Shown here in pieces: positions 17,401 through 32,400 of a stretch of DNA of 64,000 nucleotides. Under the pieces are notes generated by a model. It was not told the DNA's origin. It saw nothing but the letters and a program-made list of their open reading frames with translations, and did not search any database. The position numbers and the translations under genes are program-made. The number at the start of each line of letters is the position of its first letter. Within the stretch, counting starts at the first letter, position 1. This DNA is from Desulfomicrobium sp. ZS1 (GTDB taxonomy: Bacteria; Desulfobacterota; Desulfovibrionia; Desulfovibrionales; Desulfomicrobiaceae). The stretch covers positions 1,550,001 through 1,614,000 of the forward strand of contig NZ_CP100351.1 of the NCBI RefSeq assembly GCF_024204645.1, given 5' to 3'.

Positions 17401-20400
17401 CGTTTGGCTGACCTGGCCGGAAGCGTATAGAAAATCATAAACGCTTTCGATGTCCGCGTTGCTCGTCACCGGCAGAATGTTAAAGAAAACCATGCCTCCC
17501 TGGTTCGTGGGGACGATCACATCGCCTACCCGTAAATAGTACGGGCTGGCGTTCTCGATGACCACGCCGGTGTCGTTGTTGGCGTACAGATTTCCGCTAC
17601 CGGTCAGCGTTCCCGCCGAAACCTCGATGTTTCCGGAACTGGCCTCGATGTCGGACACAACGATGTAGGTAACCAGCAATTCCTGCTTCGGGGACAGCGG
17701 GGTGTTCTCGTTCAGCAGCCCAGGATCACTGGCGTCGATCAGCCCGAGTTCCTGCGCCTGCATCTTGAGTTGGGTAATCTGGGCGTTATAGCCTGCGATG
17801 GCTGCGGTATTGCCGTAGTGCTCGGCCTTGAGTTTCTGCAGCCGGTTGATCTCCTTCGCGATGTTCACACCCAGGTCCTCGACGCTCAGCGAGTACGAAA
17901 CGCCGGAAGAAATGCCGGATCCGCTGACGGACACCCCGCTCACTTCGGATGCCGAAACGAGCGTGTCCTTCATGGACAGTCCGAGGGTCAGGCCGTCGGA
18001 GCTGATGCTGGCGATCTGATACACGCCGTCATTGCCGCCCGAATCGCAGACCGTGAGGGTCTGCCCTTCCAGGAAGCCGTCGGCCAGCCAGCTGCCCGTC
18101 GAGCGGGTGATGAGATCGCGCCCGCCGTAGACATTGGCGAAGGTCAGGTCCGGATCGCCCTGCACGGTGGTGGTGTGAATGGTAATGGGCCGAGGGTTGG
18201 AGCTGGTGATGACCACCCCTTGTCCGGCGCTCTGATCGGCGGAAAGGGTTTCGTTGATCAGCGTATGGTTTTTGGTCAGGTACAGGGTGTTGCCTGAAAT
18301 GCTGTCGATCTTGAAGGAGGAATTGTTGCTGGTCGTGTTGGCAACATTAATGAACATGCCCTCTTCGAATCCGTCATCAGCCCACGCTGCGTCCTGGCGA
18401 GTGATGGTGTCCCGGGGATCGGTGTGCGTCAGGCTGAGGTCGACGGTGGTCACTCTGTCCTGCAACGTCGCGGCCACGATGGTCACGCCGAAGACTTGGT
18501 CTTCATCCGTCAGGGAGTCGATTTCCACCAAGGTAAGGACCGAACCGCTGACCCCGGCGACAGTAAAGAAATCGTTGTTATGCAGCGAACCAGAGACCTC
18601 GATGATCTGCCCTGCGGAAACGCCGGACCAGGCCAGCCCGTCGTTGCGAGTGATGGTTCGAGCTTCGGCGTCAAAGGACATGGTCCGGGAACCAAGCTGG
18701 ACCGTCGCGTAGTCATCGTCATCATAGGCCTTGACGGAGGATGAAACAACACCTGTTGCGTCAGCCGACAATGGCTCGTTGAGCGTGATGACGTTGCCGA
18801 CAACTTCCTTGATCGTGTAGATCCCGGCGTTGGCCGTATCGCTGACGATCAGGGTTTGGCCTGCGGCAAATCCGTCGCTCGTGAAGGAGTGGGTAGTGAT
18901 GGAATACGTTATGGTGCTGCTGTCTGCGTCAAATTCCAGACTTCCAAACCCTCCTACGGAATGCTCATCCTCAAAGGCTGAGATGATGGAAGGGGTTTCT
19001 CCGGACGAGTCGCTGAACCAGTCGAAGTTGCTCGAGGATATGGACAATCGGGTCTCGGTCACCCCTATTATCAGATAGGTGCCGTCATTGTTGCTGTTCG
19101 ACGAACCGGATATGCGCAGATCCTGCCCGACTTCAAAGCCGTCGTCGATGAAGCTGCCGCTGCCGTCAGGCCGGTCGATCCAGGCTGAATAACCTTGAGA
19201 ATCAATATCCAGCCACGGATAGACACTGCCCACCACCGCGATGGCGGGTTCGGCCACTCCCCGGATCGTCACGCCGAACACGTCCTGCGCGTCTGCTGCA
19301 AGCTGGGTCGATGACGCGTTCAGATACATGATCGCCCCATCGCCCGAGAACCCGGAAATCTTATAGAAGTTGCTGTTTGCTCCGGCATCTTCAACAAAAA
19401 TCCACTGTCCGGCCAGGAACCCGTCCTCGACGAAACTGCCCGCGCTACGGGTGATGGAGTTGTCCGCCGTCTTGATCGTCAGTTTCGGAGCACCGGTCAT
19501 GACAAAGTGCGAAATGGTCACGTTGGACGCGGACACGGTCCCGATCACAGGTTCATTTTCGCCGCCCAGCGGCGTCTCGGCGTACAACGTGATGGTTGAA
19601 CCCGTGATGCTTTTGATCAGGTAGGCCCCGTCCAGATTGCCTGCTCCGGAAACCTGGATGTACATACCGGCGCTGAAACCGTCTGTATCCCAGTTGACTC
19701 CATCGGTGCGCGCGATGCTGTCCTCGCCCGAGGTGCTGGTGAAGACCAGTCCGGGGGTTCCGCTCATGGAAGGATTGTTGGGTTCGCCAAGAGATCCGTC
19801 CACGACTAGGAACTGCTTGTTGTTCAGCCCCGCCTCGACCGTGCCGTCGATGTTGACGTTCCTGTCCAGGTTGTCCTCTTCGCTGCCGCCGCTTTCCTTC
19901 AAAGACACGGAACCGCTCGATCCGGTGAAAAGGGAAATCAGACCGTTGGCGATATCTTCGGCCAGGCCCATATAGGCGTCCTGATAGTTCCAGTTGCCCG
20001 ACACGGAGCGTATTCCGCCATCGACCGTAAGCAGCACGTCCTGATTGCTGCCAATCCATGCATCCTCGGCCACATCGATGCGGGAGTCCTGATTGACGAC
20101 GGCGTCGGCCGTGGGATTGGAACGGATAGGGATGGCCGTCTTGTTCCAAAGATCGGTACGGGCGGCTACGGAGATGGTCGAGCGCTGGAGGTCGTCCGCG
20201 CTGCCGCCGACGGTGATGGCTATGTCGCCCGCCGCCTCGATGGCCGCCCCGTCCCTGATGGTCACGGTGTTTTTCGGCGAGGCGTGCGCCACGGAGATGC
20301 CCTGCGCGTAGCCGGCCGCGCCGTAGGTCTTGGCGTGGGCCTGCGCATGCAAATCCAGATCGGTCCAGTTGGACACGGCGATGCCACCGCCGGCTTGGAG

Positions 20401-23400
20401 AGTGGCGTCGCCGACAATGACCTCGGCAGTGTTGGCGTCATTGTAAATGTAGGACTCGGTCCGGGCCGTGGCCACCGCGCCACCGGCGTCGATCGTGGCC
20501 TTGTCCCTGGCCGTGACGTCGTTGTGCACGGAAAGTTCAATATCGCCTCCGCCCGCTCCGTCACTGACCTGAGCGCTCACGTCGTCGCCGATCCTGACGC
20601 GCGTTTCGTTGGCAATGCGGGTAGTGCTCGTTCCGGCCGGGAAAGCTCCGACTCCGCCAGAGGCGGAAATCAGGTTATAGCCGGACAGCCAATTCTTGAG
20701 CACCGTCGTGTTGGCCTCCACGGTCAGGGCCTTGGCCGTAATGGCCGCCCCGTTGCCGATCCGTGCTTCAACGTCGGTGTCCGTCCTGTTGTCGATTTTC
20801 GCGCCAGAAGCGTCGACAACGCCGCCCGACGAACTGTCGGCTGATCCGTTGAAGAGGGCTTCATGGTCGGCGATGATGGTCAGACTGTCCACGTTGATGC
20901 CGGTTCCGCTCCCCTTGGCGCCTACTGCGGCCAGCGTCGTATTCGTGCTGGACGTGTGGGCTTCGGATGCGGAAACCGAGACTACGCCGCCGGAACCGGA
21001 GATGGCCGATGCCAGGTTGTTTTCGGTGCCCCCGGCCTCAATGGTCAACGCGCCGCCCGTCACGCTCACGCCGTCGGCAAGATACGAACCGACGTTCGTG
21101 TTGCTGGAGGATGTTGCCGTATTTCCGCCGACCGCGACAATGCCGAACGACTTACCATTGGCCGTGCTCGTCTGGGAACTGTCAAGATCCGCCAGGATCT
21201 GCGCCGTGCCCGCAATGTCCAGAACACTGTTTGCATCGACGTGCGCACTGACCTGCCCATTGCCCCGGGCTGTCGCTTCCGTGGCGTTAACCCCGAGCAG
21301 CAGTCCGCCGCTTGAGCCTGTGGCCGACGCAGAAGCGGACTTCCCGTTGCCGGGCAGTACCTGCAAGGCACTAATATCTAAATCTTCAGCTGTGATCCGG
21401 GAGCCTTCACCGGCAAAGGCGGAGATGGTCGGAGCGACCGTGGCCACAGCCGTCGATCCACCTACGGCCGCCCCACCGATGTTGATACCTCGTGTCGCGG
21501 CCACGGCCTGTGGCGTGGCAGAGGCGCTGATCGTCACGGTTCCATCGGCCTCGACCTCGGCCCCGGGGGCAAGCTTGGCCGTGACCACCGGCGTGACCGA
21601 CGCGGTGGCCTTATTCACGCCGACCGAGACCAGACCACCCGTGGCCGCCTTGACGTCGGCATCGGCCGAGCCGTGGGCGTCGGCCTCAATGGTCAGGTCG
21701 TCATCCGCGAAGACGAGAGAAGAATCGACATGACTGGTCACGGTTCCACCGCTGACCGCCGTGGCCACCATGGCCCCGATCCCGACGCCGGCGATGGTGA
21801 CGCCGTTGCTGTCCGCCTCGGATTTGTTGTTGACCACGGAAGAGACAAGCAGATCGCCGCTTGTGGTCCTGACCTCGGCCCCGACGGCAATGCCCGTGTC
21901 GACAATGGCCGCGGCCGTGGCCGTGGCCACGGCGCCGTTGCCGGCGACCAGGCCGCCGCCCGAAGCCCCGGCATACGCCTCGGCGCCCTGGTCGACGAGA
22001 CTTCCGTCGGCGTTCACGTTGTGGAGTGATCGGAGTTCGATGGAACCGGCGGAAACATGAGCGCCGCTACCAATGTACGTGCTGATGTCAGGCGAAAGCT
22101 CGGCGTCGGCCAGGATGACTCCGACACCGGCAATGCCCACGGTAATTCCCTCGCCTTTGGCCTTGGCTTTGCCTTTGGACGTCGATGCGACTGAGAGCAG
22201 ACCGCTGACGGCGATGACGGCGCCGTCTTCGACGAAGGCCTGGATCACGGGCGTTACTGCGGCATCGACATCCGCGCCGTTGCCCGCAAGGATGCCGCCA
22301 CCCGAGGCGTTGGCGTAGGCGTCGGCGCTAGCGTCTGCGGAGGACTGCACGGCCAGACTGGCCGCAGTGATGTCCGCATCCCCTTCCACATACGCCGATA
22401 TTGCCGAACCGATTTCGATTTCGGACAGAGAAACACCGATGGCTAGCCCGCCCACGCTGAGTCCGACGGTGTCGGTTTCCGCTGTGATCGTGGTGCCCGC
22501 CGCGACGCTGACTGCGCCCGCAACATGGACATCGGCGTCGCCGATATGGGCGTCCACGATCGTGTTTATGGTAGCGTCGGCGGAGTTCACGTTGCCGGAA
22601 AAGATGCCGCCACTAAGCCCGAAGGCGCTGGACGACACATCCACGAAAGTCTGTGCGCTAATGAAGACGTTGCCCACCGTTCCGCCGATAGCGACGTAGT
22701 CGCCGATGTACGCGGAGGTCGTGCCTCCGATGGAGTTGGAGACCACGGAACCGCCGGCAGCCACCGCGCCTGCGGTGACTCCCATGCTTGTTGCCTTGAT
22801 GTCGGCCGTCGAATGAGCGTCGACATGGAGCGAGTCCGCCCTGACGATCTGTGTGTCCGTGGACAAAGTACCCTGGATATAGGCCAGGGTATCGTTCTCG
22901 ACGGTGTTCGTCGTCACTGATCCGCCAAGGCCCGCGCCGAAGGACGCGGCCAGGCTGAAAGTCAACGCGTCGATGGAGGCCGTATCCCCGGCCGTAACGG
23001 AAATGTCGTTTCCTGCTGATATGACGGAGTCGCCCCGAATATCGGCGGTAGTGTCCGTGGTTATGGAGGTCGTGGCCACCGATGCGTTCAGGCCCGCGTA
23101 TCCAGCCGCGCTGAACCCTGCGGCCAGGGCGGACGCGCGCGCTTTCGAGACGGCGGAGACGGCCACATCGGACGAGGATGACGTGACCGTGGAATCAACG
23201 ATCTCTGCCTTGACCTGGTTGGCGATGGAGTTGGTGACGACCGCCGCGCCGGCCGCGACGCCCAGCGACCCCGCGATATTCCCGGAAAAAGCGACGATAT
23301 TGGCGTTTGAATCAACGGACTTGCCGTTCAGTGAACCGACAACCTTTTGCGTGATGGCGTTGGGGCCTGTCGTCACCGTGTCCGGCGCCGTGTCGGAAGC

Positions 23401-26400
23401 GCTCAGAGCGATACTGCCCGTGGCCGTGACCGTGGAATCCGTGATCATCGCATCGACGATGTTTCCGATCGTGTTTACGGTCACCGAAGCCTGCCCGGAG
23501 ATGCCGCCCCCGATGGCCACCCCAGCCGCGAAAGCGCGGATGACCGGCATCGACAGGGCGGAAAGCGTGATGGCGCCGGAGGCGGAAACTGTGGAATCGT
23601 CCATAAGCGCATGGACGTTGTTGCCAATTTCGTTGACGGACACCGCCGCGCCCAAGGCCCCGCCAAGAGCGAGGCTCACGCCAACGGCCAGGGAATCGAT
23701 GGTGGAACTGTCTTCAGCCGCGAGATTGATGCCACCCGAGGCCTGCACCTGGGTGCTGCCGATGATGGATGCATCCACCGTGTTATGAACCGTGTTGACG
23801 GCCAGAGAAAGGTTGGCCGCTGCGGCACCGCTCCCGGCCACCCCGCCGACGAAGCTGAAGATGTCCGCATCGGAATCCGCCGTCAGCCGAATTGCTGCCC
23901 CGCTGGAAGTCGTAGAGGTCAAGATGCCTGCCGAGACGGTATTTTCGACGTCATTGACGGCCACGATTGCGGACCCGGCCAGAACGCCGGAGCCGGCAAA
24001 ACTGAGGCCCACGGCTTGTATCTTCGAACTGTCCTCGGCAGTCTGGACGATGTCGCCGCCCGCCGTGACGATGGAGTTTGCGGAGACTTCCGCTGCGACA
24101 GTGTTCCGGATCACGTTGCCCAGACCCCCTGCATTGACGGAAACCCCGCCCGAACCGGCCACGCCGGCGGTCATGGCGATGATCGCCGCGCTGGAAATGG
24201 CACTCAGTTCAACCTTGCCGCCCGTGGCCATGACCTTCGAATCGACAACCTCAGCCCTGACCGTGTTGGTGATCGTGTTGCCGACAAGCGTGACGTTGAC
24301 CGCGCCCAAGCCGGAACCGGCCACGCCGACCACGATGGAAAGGATGTTGGTGTCGACCTGGCTGATGGGGGAATGCTCGAGCGCTGCGTCAATCAGGCTC
24401 TGTTGGTCCGCCGGGACGACCAATGCGTCGAATGAAGCCGGCTTGGCGTCCGTGGCTGTGACGATGATATCGTCATGGGCAGTGACCGTTGCCGTGTTGA
24501 TGACGGAAGTGATCGTGTTTTTGATAACGTTACCCACGGCCGTGACCTGTAGGCTGAATCCGCCGGAACCGGATACGCCCAGGCCCAGAGACCTTATCAC
24601 CGCCTCGGAAGCCGCCGACATGCCGATGGATCCGTCAAGCGAAGTAAGCGTGGAGTCGGTGACGAATGTTCCGATGGTGTTGGTGATGACATTGGTCGAA
24701 AGCGCCGCGCCCAGCGCGACGCCGCCCGTGCCGGACACGCCGAATGCCAGGGCGTCGATGGTCGAGCCGTCAAAGGCCGAGATGGTCACGTCGCTGGCGG
24801 CTGTCACGGCCGAATGATCCGCAATGCCGGCCGTCACGTCGTTGGCGACGACGTTGGCCGAAAGCGAGAGCAACCCCGCGTTGCCGCCGGAACCGGCCAC
24901 GCCTGCGGTGAAACTCTCTATGATCGAACGCGACGCCGCCGACAGGCTCAAAGTGGATGCGCTGGTGACCGTTGACCCCGAAATGCCCGCATGTATGCCA
25001 TTTGTAATTACGTTGGCCCCGATGATGGCTCCGGCCGCCACTCCTCCGCTACCGGCCACGCTGATACCGATGGAACTGATGCGGGAACTGTCCGCAGCTG
25101 AAAGAATGATCGCGTCAGTACCGGTCGCTGTTTCAATTGTAGAATCGTCCGAGATTGTCGCGGCCACATCGTTCTTGATGACGTTGCCGAAACCCATGAC
25201 ATCGACGGCCACGCCGCCCGATCCCGCCACACCCGCCGACAGGGCCATGATGCGGGCCGTGGAGCCTGCCTGCACGGTCAGGTTGCCGCCGCTGACGCTG
25301 ACAGTCGAATGCTTGATATCCGCCTTGACTGTATTGGTGATGACGTTGCCGACGAAAGCCCCGTTCACGGCCACGCCGCCCGTACCGGCCACGCTGGCCA
25401 TCAGGGAAACGATGTTTCCGTCCAGATCCTGGTCCCCACCCACGGTGGAGTTGACCAGAGCGTGGGCGGCGCCGGTCGCTCCTGCGGTCAGGTTTATGGC
25501 GATGCCGTTTTTGGCGTTGTCCAAGGATGAGGCGAGTTTGATCTTGGTCGGGTCGTTGTTCACCAGAACGACATAATAGGTCTGGCCGGAGGTCAAACCT
25601 CCGATGCTCGCGCCGCCGCCGTTGTCGTAGACCACGGCGTCGCCGGTGCGCCAGTGCGTCGCACCCACGGCGATCGTGTCGCTTGCCGTGTCCACGATGC
25701 CTGAATCTGCCGCATCGACGGTCACGGAGGGCACGAAAAGCCAATCGGGAACTGTGGACGGAGCGCCATTTCGGGCTTCGACGGAGACATCGCCCGTGGC
25801 GGTCACGGAGGAATTTTCGATGGTGGCCAAAGTGTCGCTCACGATGACATTGCCCATGGCCGAGACCTGCACGGCCACGATGCCGGAGCCGGAAACACCC
25901 ACGGACACAGAGCGAATGACTTCCTCGGACACGGCCGTGACAGACAGGTCTCCGACCGTCAGCGTCGAAGCGCTGATCGCGGCCGAAGTGGAATTGGTGA
26001 TGACATTGGCCGTAACCGGTACCCCGACGGCCACAATACCGGTGCCGGAGACATTGATGGCCAAGGCGTCGACGACAGCGGAATTGGTCGCCGAGATGGA
26101 CGTGTCGCCAGCGGTCACGTCGGTGACTCTGGTCAGGTTATGGGCTGTACCCGTCGCTCCGGTCCCAAGGTCAACGGCCGTTCCAGCCTCGGCGTTCTCA
26201 AAGGTGGTCGCCAGCTGAAAAGCCGTTCCCGCCCCCTTGATGACGTAATACGTCTGCCCATCAACCAGGCCGTCGATGGCCGTATCGCCTGCGCATGTGT
26301 AAATCACTGCGTCGCCGGTCTCGTAACGCCTGTCCGTCTCGAAATCGATGTCGTTGTCGCTGACGGAATCCGCCGGATCAAAATACCCGCCGTCGTCCTT

Positions 26401-29400
26401 GGTCGTGGATATTTCCGCCGTCACGGTGTTGGTGACTACGTTGGCGGCCAGATAGGCCGAAACGGACACGACGCCGGAACCGGCCACGCTGGTGGCGAAG
26501 CCCAGGATGGACGTCGCGGACTGTGCTGCGAGGTCCAGATTGGCAGCGCATTCGACAATGGAGTCGGAAACCCGCGTGGTCACGGTATTTGTGACCACGT
26601 TGGCGCCAATGAGGGCGCCAACGGCAACGACGCCCGTACCGGCCACGCCCAGTGCCACGGACATGATCTGCGATGAATCCAGAGCGTCCAGATCGACCCC
26701 GCCGACACTGGCCGTGACCATGGAGTTGTCGCTGATGGCAGCGGTGACGGAATTGGTGATGACGTTCCCAAAGCCCGTGGCGTTCACGGCCACGGTGCCC
26801 GATCCGGCCACGCCCACGGTCAGGGAGATGATGGCGGAACTGAGGTCGCTGTCGAGGACGACGTCGCCCGTGGTGGACGTGACCACGGAGTCCTTTATCA
26901 CGGTCTCAACACTGCCCTTGATGGTGTTACCGGTCAGGACGAGGTTGACCGCCACGGTTCCTGACGCGGCCACACCAACGTTCAGGGCCAGGATGTTGGC
27001 ATCCAGGGAGATGGGTGAACCGCTCAGGGCGACGTCCACATCGTCTTCGTTTTTCTCGCTGCCCAGGTTCCAGGGAGTCAGCACGCTCGGGGCCAGATCC
27101 CGGGCGGTCAGGATGATGTCTCCGGCGGCGCTTACCGTGGACCCGGAAATGGTGGCGGCAACGCTGTTGATGATGGCGTTGCCCAAGGCCGTGACCTGCA
27201 CGGCCGCCGAACCGGACCCGGCAACGCCCAGGGCCAGCGCGCGGATGATCTCGGTGGACTGCGCAGTCAGGGTCAGCGTCGAGCCCGTATCAAGGCTCGA
27301 TCCGCCGACGGCGGCATCTATGGAATTAGTGATAACGTTGGCGGCCATGCCTACGCCCACGGCCGTGCTGCCGCTGCCGGCAACCCCGAAGGCAATGGCG
27401 TCGACGATGGAAGTGTCCGTGGCCGATAGCGTCACGGCACCGACGGCATCCACGTCCGAGGCGGTCGCTCCCGCCATGATCGCGGCCCGGGTGGCGTTCG
27501 TGACCACGTTGCCAGCCATGGTCACCTGCACGGCTGTGGAGCCGGAAGCGGCCACCCCGCCGGCAAAACTGAAGATGGTGGACGCGGACCTGGCCGCAAG
27601 GGCCAGGGTGCTGCCGCTTGTGACCGTGGACCCGCTGATCAGCGCGTCCACGGTGCCGTTGATCACGTTGGCGCCGATGATGGCCGAGACCGCCGTACTG
27701 CCGGAAGCCGCCACGCTCAGGCCGACCGAGGTGATGTGGGACTGGTCCTCGGCGGACAGCGTCACCAGGCCGCCGCTTTGCACGGTGGATGCCGAGGTTA
27801 TGCTCGACTCGACGACGCCGGTGATCACGTTGCCGAAGCCGGTGGCCTGCACCGCCACCTGCCCCGATGCGCCAACGCCCACGGACAGGGCCAGAATGGC
27901 CGAATCGGTCAGGGTGGTCAGGATGACGTCGGCGGACGGATTGAGAATAATCCCGCTTACGGTGTTTCTTCCCGCCGTGACCGTGGAGGAGGATATTTCC
28001 GAGATAATGTCGTTGACGATCACATTGCCCGTCAGCAGCCCGCTCACGGCCACTTTGCCGGAACCGGCCACGCTCACGTTCACCGCCAGGATATTGGCGT
28101 CCAGCTGAACCGGGGAACCGTCCAGGGCGGCCGACAAGTCGGCGGCCACCTCCGCAGGCACTATCCAGTCCGGAATGCTGAACGGCGCCAGCTCCCTGGC
28201 CGTCAGAGTCACGTCTCCCCCGGCCGCCACCGTGGAACCAGTGATACCGGCGCCGATGGTGTTCGCCACAAAATTGCCCAGGGCCGCGAGGGAAAGGGCT
28301 CCTGTTCCCGCTCCGGAAACGCCGAGGGCCAGGGCCCGGATGCTGGAGGAGGACTGGGCCAACAGGGTAACGTCCGCCGCCGCGTTGGACGTGGAGCCGT
28401 CGGCGTTCATGCCGGCCTTCACCGTCGACGCGGCGATCTCCGCCGTGACGCGGTTGATGACCGCATTGGCGGCCACTCCGGCCGCGCCGGCGTAGCTGCC
28501 GCCGCCGGAACCGCCGATGGCCAAGGTATCCACCGACCGGTCATTGAGGGCCTGTATGGTCACATCCCCCCCGGCCGTCACCATGGCGTTGCCTGAGATT
28601 CCGGCATAGACCGTGGTGGTGTCGGTATTCACGGCAATGCCGGCACCGGCCGCGAATTCGGACGAAGCCGCCCCGCCGATGGCCAGGTTCACGACAGAGG
28701 AATGAGCGCCGGATTCCAGGCCGACCGCGCCGCCGGCCGTTACCGTGGACCCGCTTATTTCGGTTTCCACCGTGTCGCTACGCACCACCGTCACGTTGGT
28801 CAGGCCGACGCCGGCCTTGCCGCCCACCGCGAACACTCCGGCGCCGCCAACCAGCAGCGTGTCGGAAGCGGCATGAAGGGCCACGTCGCCGCCGACCGAC
28901 ACCGTCGATCCGCTGCCGATGGAAGAACGGGTCACATCGGTGGTGGTCACCACGACGGCGGAACCGGCCACGCCTGCCGTGTCGCTGCCGATCCCCAGAC
29001 CGGCGGCAAAGGAAAAGATCTTCCCGTTCGTATCCGCCTGCAAGCCGACATCATCCACGGCATTCACGGTGCTGTCGCTGCCGATATAGGCCTTGGTGCG
29101 CCGCCCGATGACCTCAACGTCCGCCGCAATGCCGACGCCCACGGCTTTGGAAACGCCCAGGGATCCGGCCACGCCCACCTTGAACAGGGAATCCTCGGCA
29201 CGGAGCCTGACGGCCTGGTTGGCCGCCGCCCCTGCGGTGGAAGCGTTGATGGAGGCCCCGTCGCCGATATAGGCCAGGGTGTCGATGTCCATTGTATCGG
29301 TGCTTGCGGAAAAGGCCCCGCCCACGGTTTTGCTGCTGACACCGCCGCCGCCGGCGATGCGGAAAATCGTGTCCGAAGTGCCGGCATCGATGACGATGCC

Positions 29401-32400
29401 GTTGGCGGACAGGCCGTTGCCGCCGGAAACCCCGTCGCCGTGCCCCTGGGCCGAAACCGTCGCGCCATCGCCGATAGAGGCCCTGGTGGTCTGGTCGATG
29501 ACCCCCACCGCCCCGGACGCCCCGAACCCGGCCGTGTTGCCGTACGCCACGGCCCCGGCCACCGAGACCACGAAGAGCGAGTCGTCCGCGTCCAGAAGCA
29601 GGCTTCCGGGCGTGGTCACCACGGCGCCAGCGCCGATAGAGGCCTCCACGACATTGGTCACCACCTGAATCGAGGCGGAACCGGTCATGCCGATCTTGCC
29701 TTTGGTCACGGCCCCGCAGGCCGCCACGGAGATGATGTCCGTATCCTGGGAAGCGGTGATGCTGATATCCCCGGCAACATCCACCACGGCGTTGTCGCCG
29801 ATGAAGGCCTTGACGGTCTGCGTCAGCGCCACAGCATCGGCCGCCGCTCCGAATCCGCCGACGCCGGTGGCGCCGCCGGAATAGGAAACGGCCCCGGCCA
29901 CGGACACGTCCAGCAGCTTGCCCGAAGCGTCGATGGTCACATCCCCCCCCGCATCCAGGGAGGTGTCGGCCCACAGACCGGCCTGCACGTCGCTGTCGAC
30001 CAGAACGAGATCCGCCGAACCGGCCACGGACAGCTTCCCCTTCTTGGAACCGCCCCCGCCGGCGCTGACGGAAACCACCAGATCGTCGCTGGATGCGACG
30101 GTGGAGACATTCTGCGCCGAAATCACCGCGTCCTGCGCATAGGCCTTCACGTCCCGGTCCAGATCCTGATAGGCGAAAGACCCGGCCAGGGCCGCGCCCC
30201 CATCGGCCTTGCTCATGTCGAGGCCCAGGGCCGCCGATACGGAAACCAGTAGAGCCTGGTTGTCGGCCGTGATGGTCAGGTCCCCCGCCGCATCGAGGTG
30301 AACGCCGTCACTGACGTAGGCCCGGGTGACGTCGCTTACGGTGTTGACGCTCGCCCCGCCGGAAATGGCGATACCGGCCACTTGCTTAACATTGGTCGGC
30401 TCTTCGCCGAACAGGTTCGGAAGGCTCTCGCCGTCCAGCGGATCATCCGGAGAACTGCCAGTCTCCTCCGTCTTGGTGCCGCCCGAGGACTGGGAAGCGG
30501 CCACCGTGACCGTGACCAGCAGTTCATCCGAGCGAGCATCAAGCCTGACCGCACCGCCGGACGTGATGGAACCCAGCGCCGAAACGCCGGCAGCGGCCGT
30601 GGTTTCGGCGGCAAGGGCCGCATCGAGCGTCAAAGTCCTGCCGTCGGCAGCGATGGACTCGATGCGATACAGCCCGTTGTTGCCGGCGGTTACTGAAATC
30701 TGGATCAACTGTCCGACGCGGAACCCGTCGGTCGTCCAACTTCCATCGGACCGGGTGACGGCGTTGCCGGCAAAAGTCAGGGTGGGCGAGCCTGAAACCG
30801 TAGGCTCGGCGCTGCTGGACGCGTCGCCGACAAAGGCCTCGGTGGTGTTGCTGACCTGGTTGAGCACCACCGCGGCCCCGACCGATGCCGTGCCGCCCTT
30901 CTGGATCGCACCGGCGATATTGATGTTCTGGTAGGACGTGGAGGCCGAAATATCGACATTACCCGTTGCGGCGAGGGTGGCCGTGTCTTCCACATGGGCC
31001 ACGGCTTCATGGGTGGCGTTGTTCCAGGCAAAGGCCCCGGACACCCCGAATTTTTCGGCGCTGCCGCCGGCCTGGGCGATGTTGAGCATCCAGTCGTCGA
31101 CATCGGCCCCGACAGTGATGACGCCTGCGGTGGCCGTGACCACCGCGCCGTCATCCACCAGGGCAGTGGCCCGATTGACAAAGGTCTGGCCGTTGTACGT
31201 GCCGCCGGCCCCGCTGCCGGAGCTTTCGTTGCCGGCGGCCCCGCCGGCCTTCAGCAGCGCGATGACATCCTGGATCTTGCCCAGCTTCATCCCGGCGATG
31301 CTGATGGTGTCCATGCTGGCAGCGGCATCCACCGCAACGGTATCGCCGGACACCACCGCGCTGGCGCCGATGACGGCGCTGGCCGCATTGTCCACGGACT
31401 GCACGTTGACGATGCCCGAAGCGGAAAATTTGCCGATGGCGTTCGGGTCTTTCACCAGCCCGGTTTTCTTGTCCTTCTCGGTCTTGGACGCGGAACTGGC
31501 CTGCACAAAGGTGGTGGCGATGCTGGTTGGCACCACCTTCAGATAACCAATCAGCAGCTGCACCGGCTCAAGGAGTTCGGCCAGAGTTTGCGAGCTATAG
31601 GAGGACAGCTGGGTCAGGGTGTCCTGGGAGGCGGCAAAGTCGACGGTCCCGGTGCTCGAATCGATGCTGGGCAGGTTGAAATCGATGCTCGGCGCGGTGA
31701 TGTTCTGGTCCAGATCCGCAAACCAGGTCATGAGCGTGATGAAATCGCTGACGACCTTGAACTGGCTCGGCACCACGGCGTCGGCCGTCACCGACACGTC
31801 GCCGCCGGAAATCACCGTCGCGCCCGCTCCGATACGGGCGTCAGCGGTATTGGTGTAATCAGTCACCGCCACCGCTCCGGCGATGCTCACGGCTGCGTTG
31901 AGCTTGGCCGCCGCCGTGGAGATCACCTTGAAATTGTCTTCGGCCCGGGCGGTCACCACGATGTCGCCCGCGGCAGTGACGACGGCCCCGTCCGCGATAT
32001 AGGCTTCGGCGTTGTTGCTGCTCACCGCGACCGCCACGCTGGCCGCCATGGAGAACTGGCTGAATCCAGCCGTGGAATCCTTCTTGGTGGGAGCCAGTTT
32101 CTTCGTGACTGCGCCCATCATGCGTCCGGCAAGGGGCGGTTTGGCCTTGACGGCCGAGGCGGCGCTGACCCGGTCGACCACGTTGACGGACTCTGCCGCC
32201 ACGGACACCCCACCTACGACAGCGGTCACCGTGCCGCCGATATGGGCGCTCGTATCGGAGCTGTACGTGGCCACGGCAACCCCGATGGCCTCGCCCATGT
32301 TCTTCTGCGGCGTGATGACGACGCTTTTGGCGGCCGTACTGAAACTGTTGGTGGTTTCCGCACGCACGGCCACGGAGCCCGCCTCGATCACCGCGCCGCT

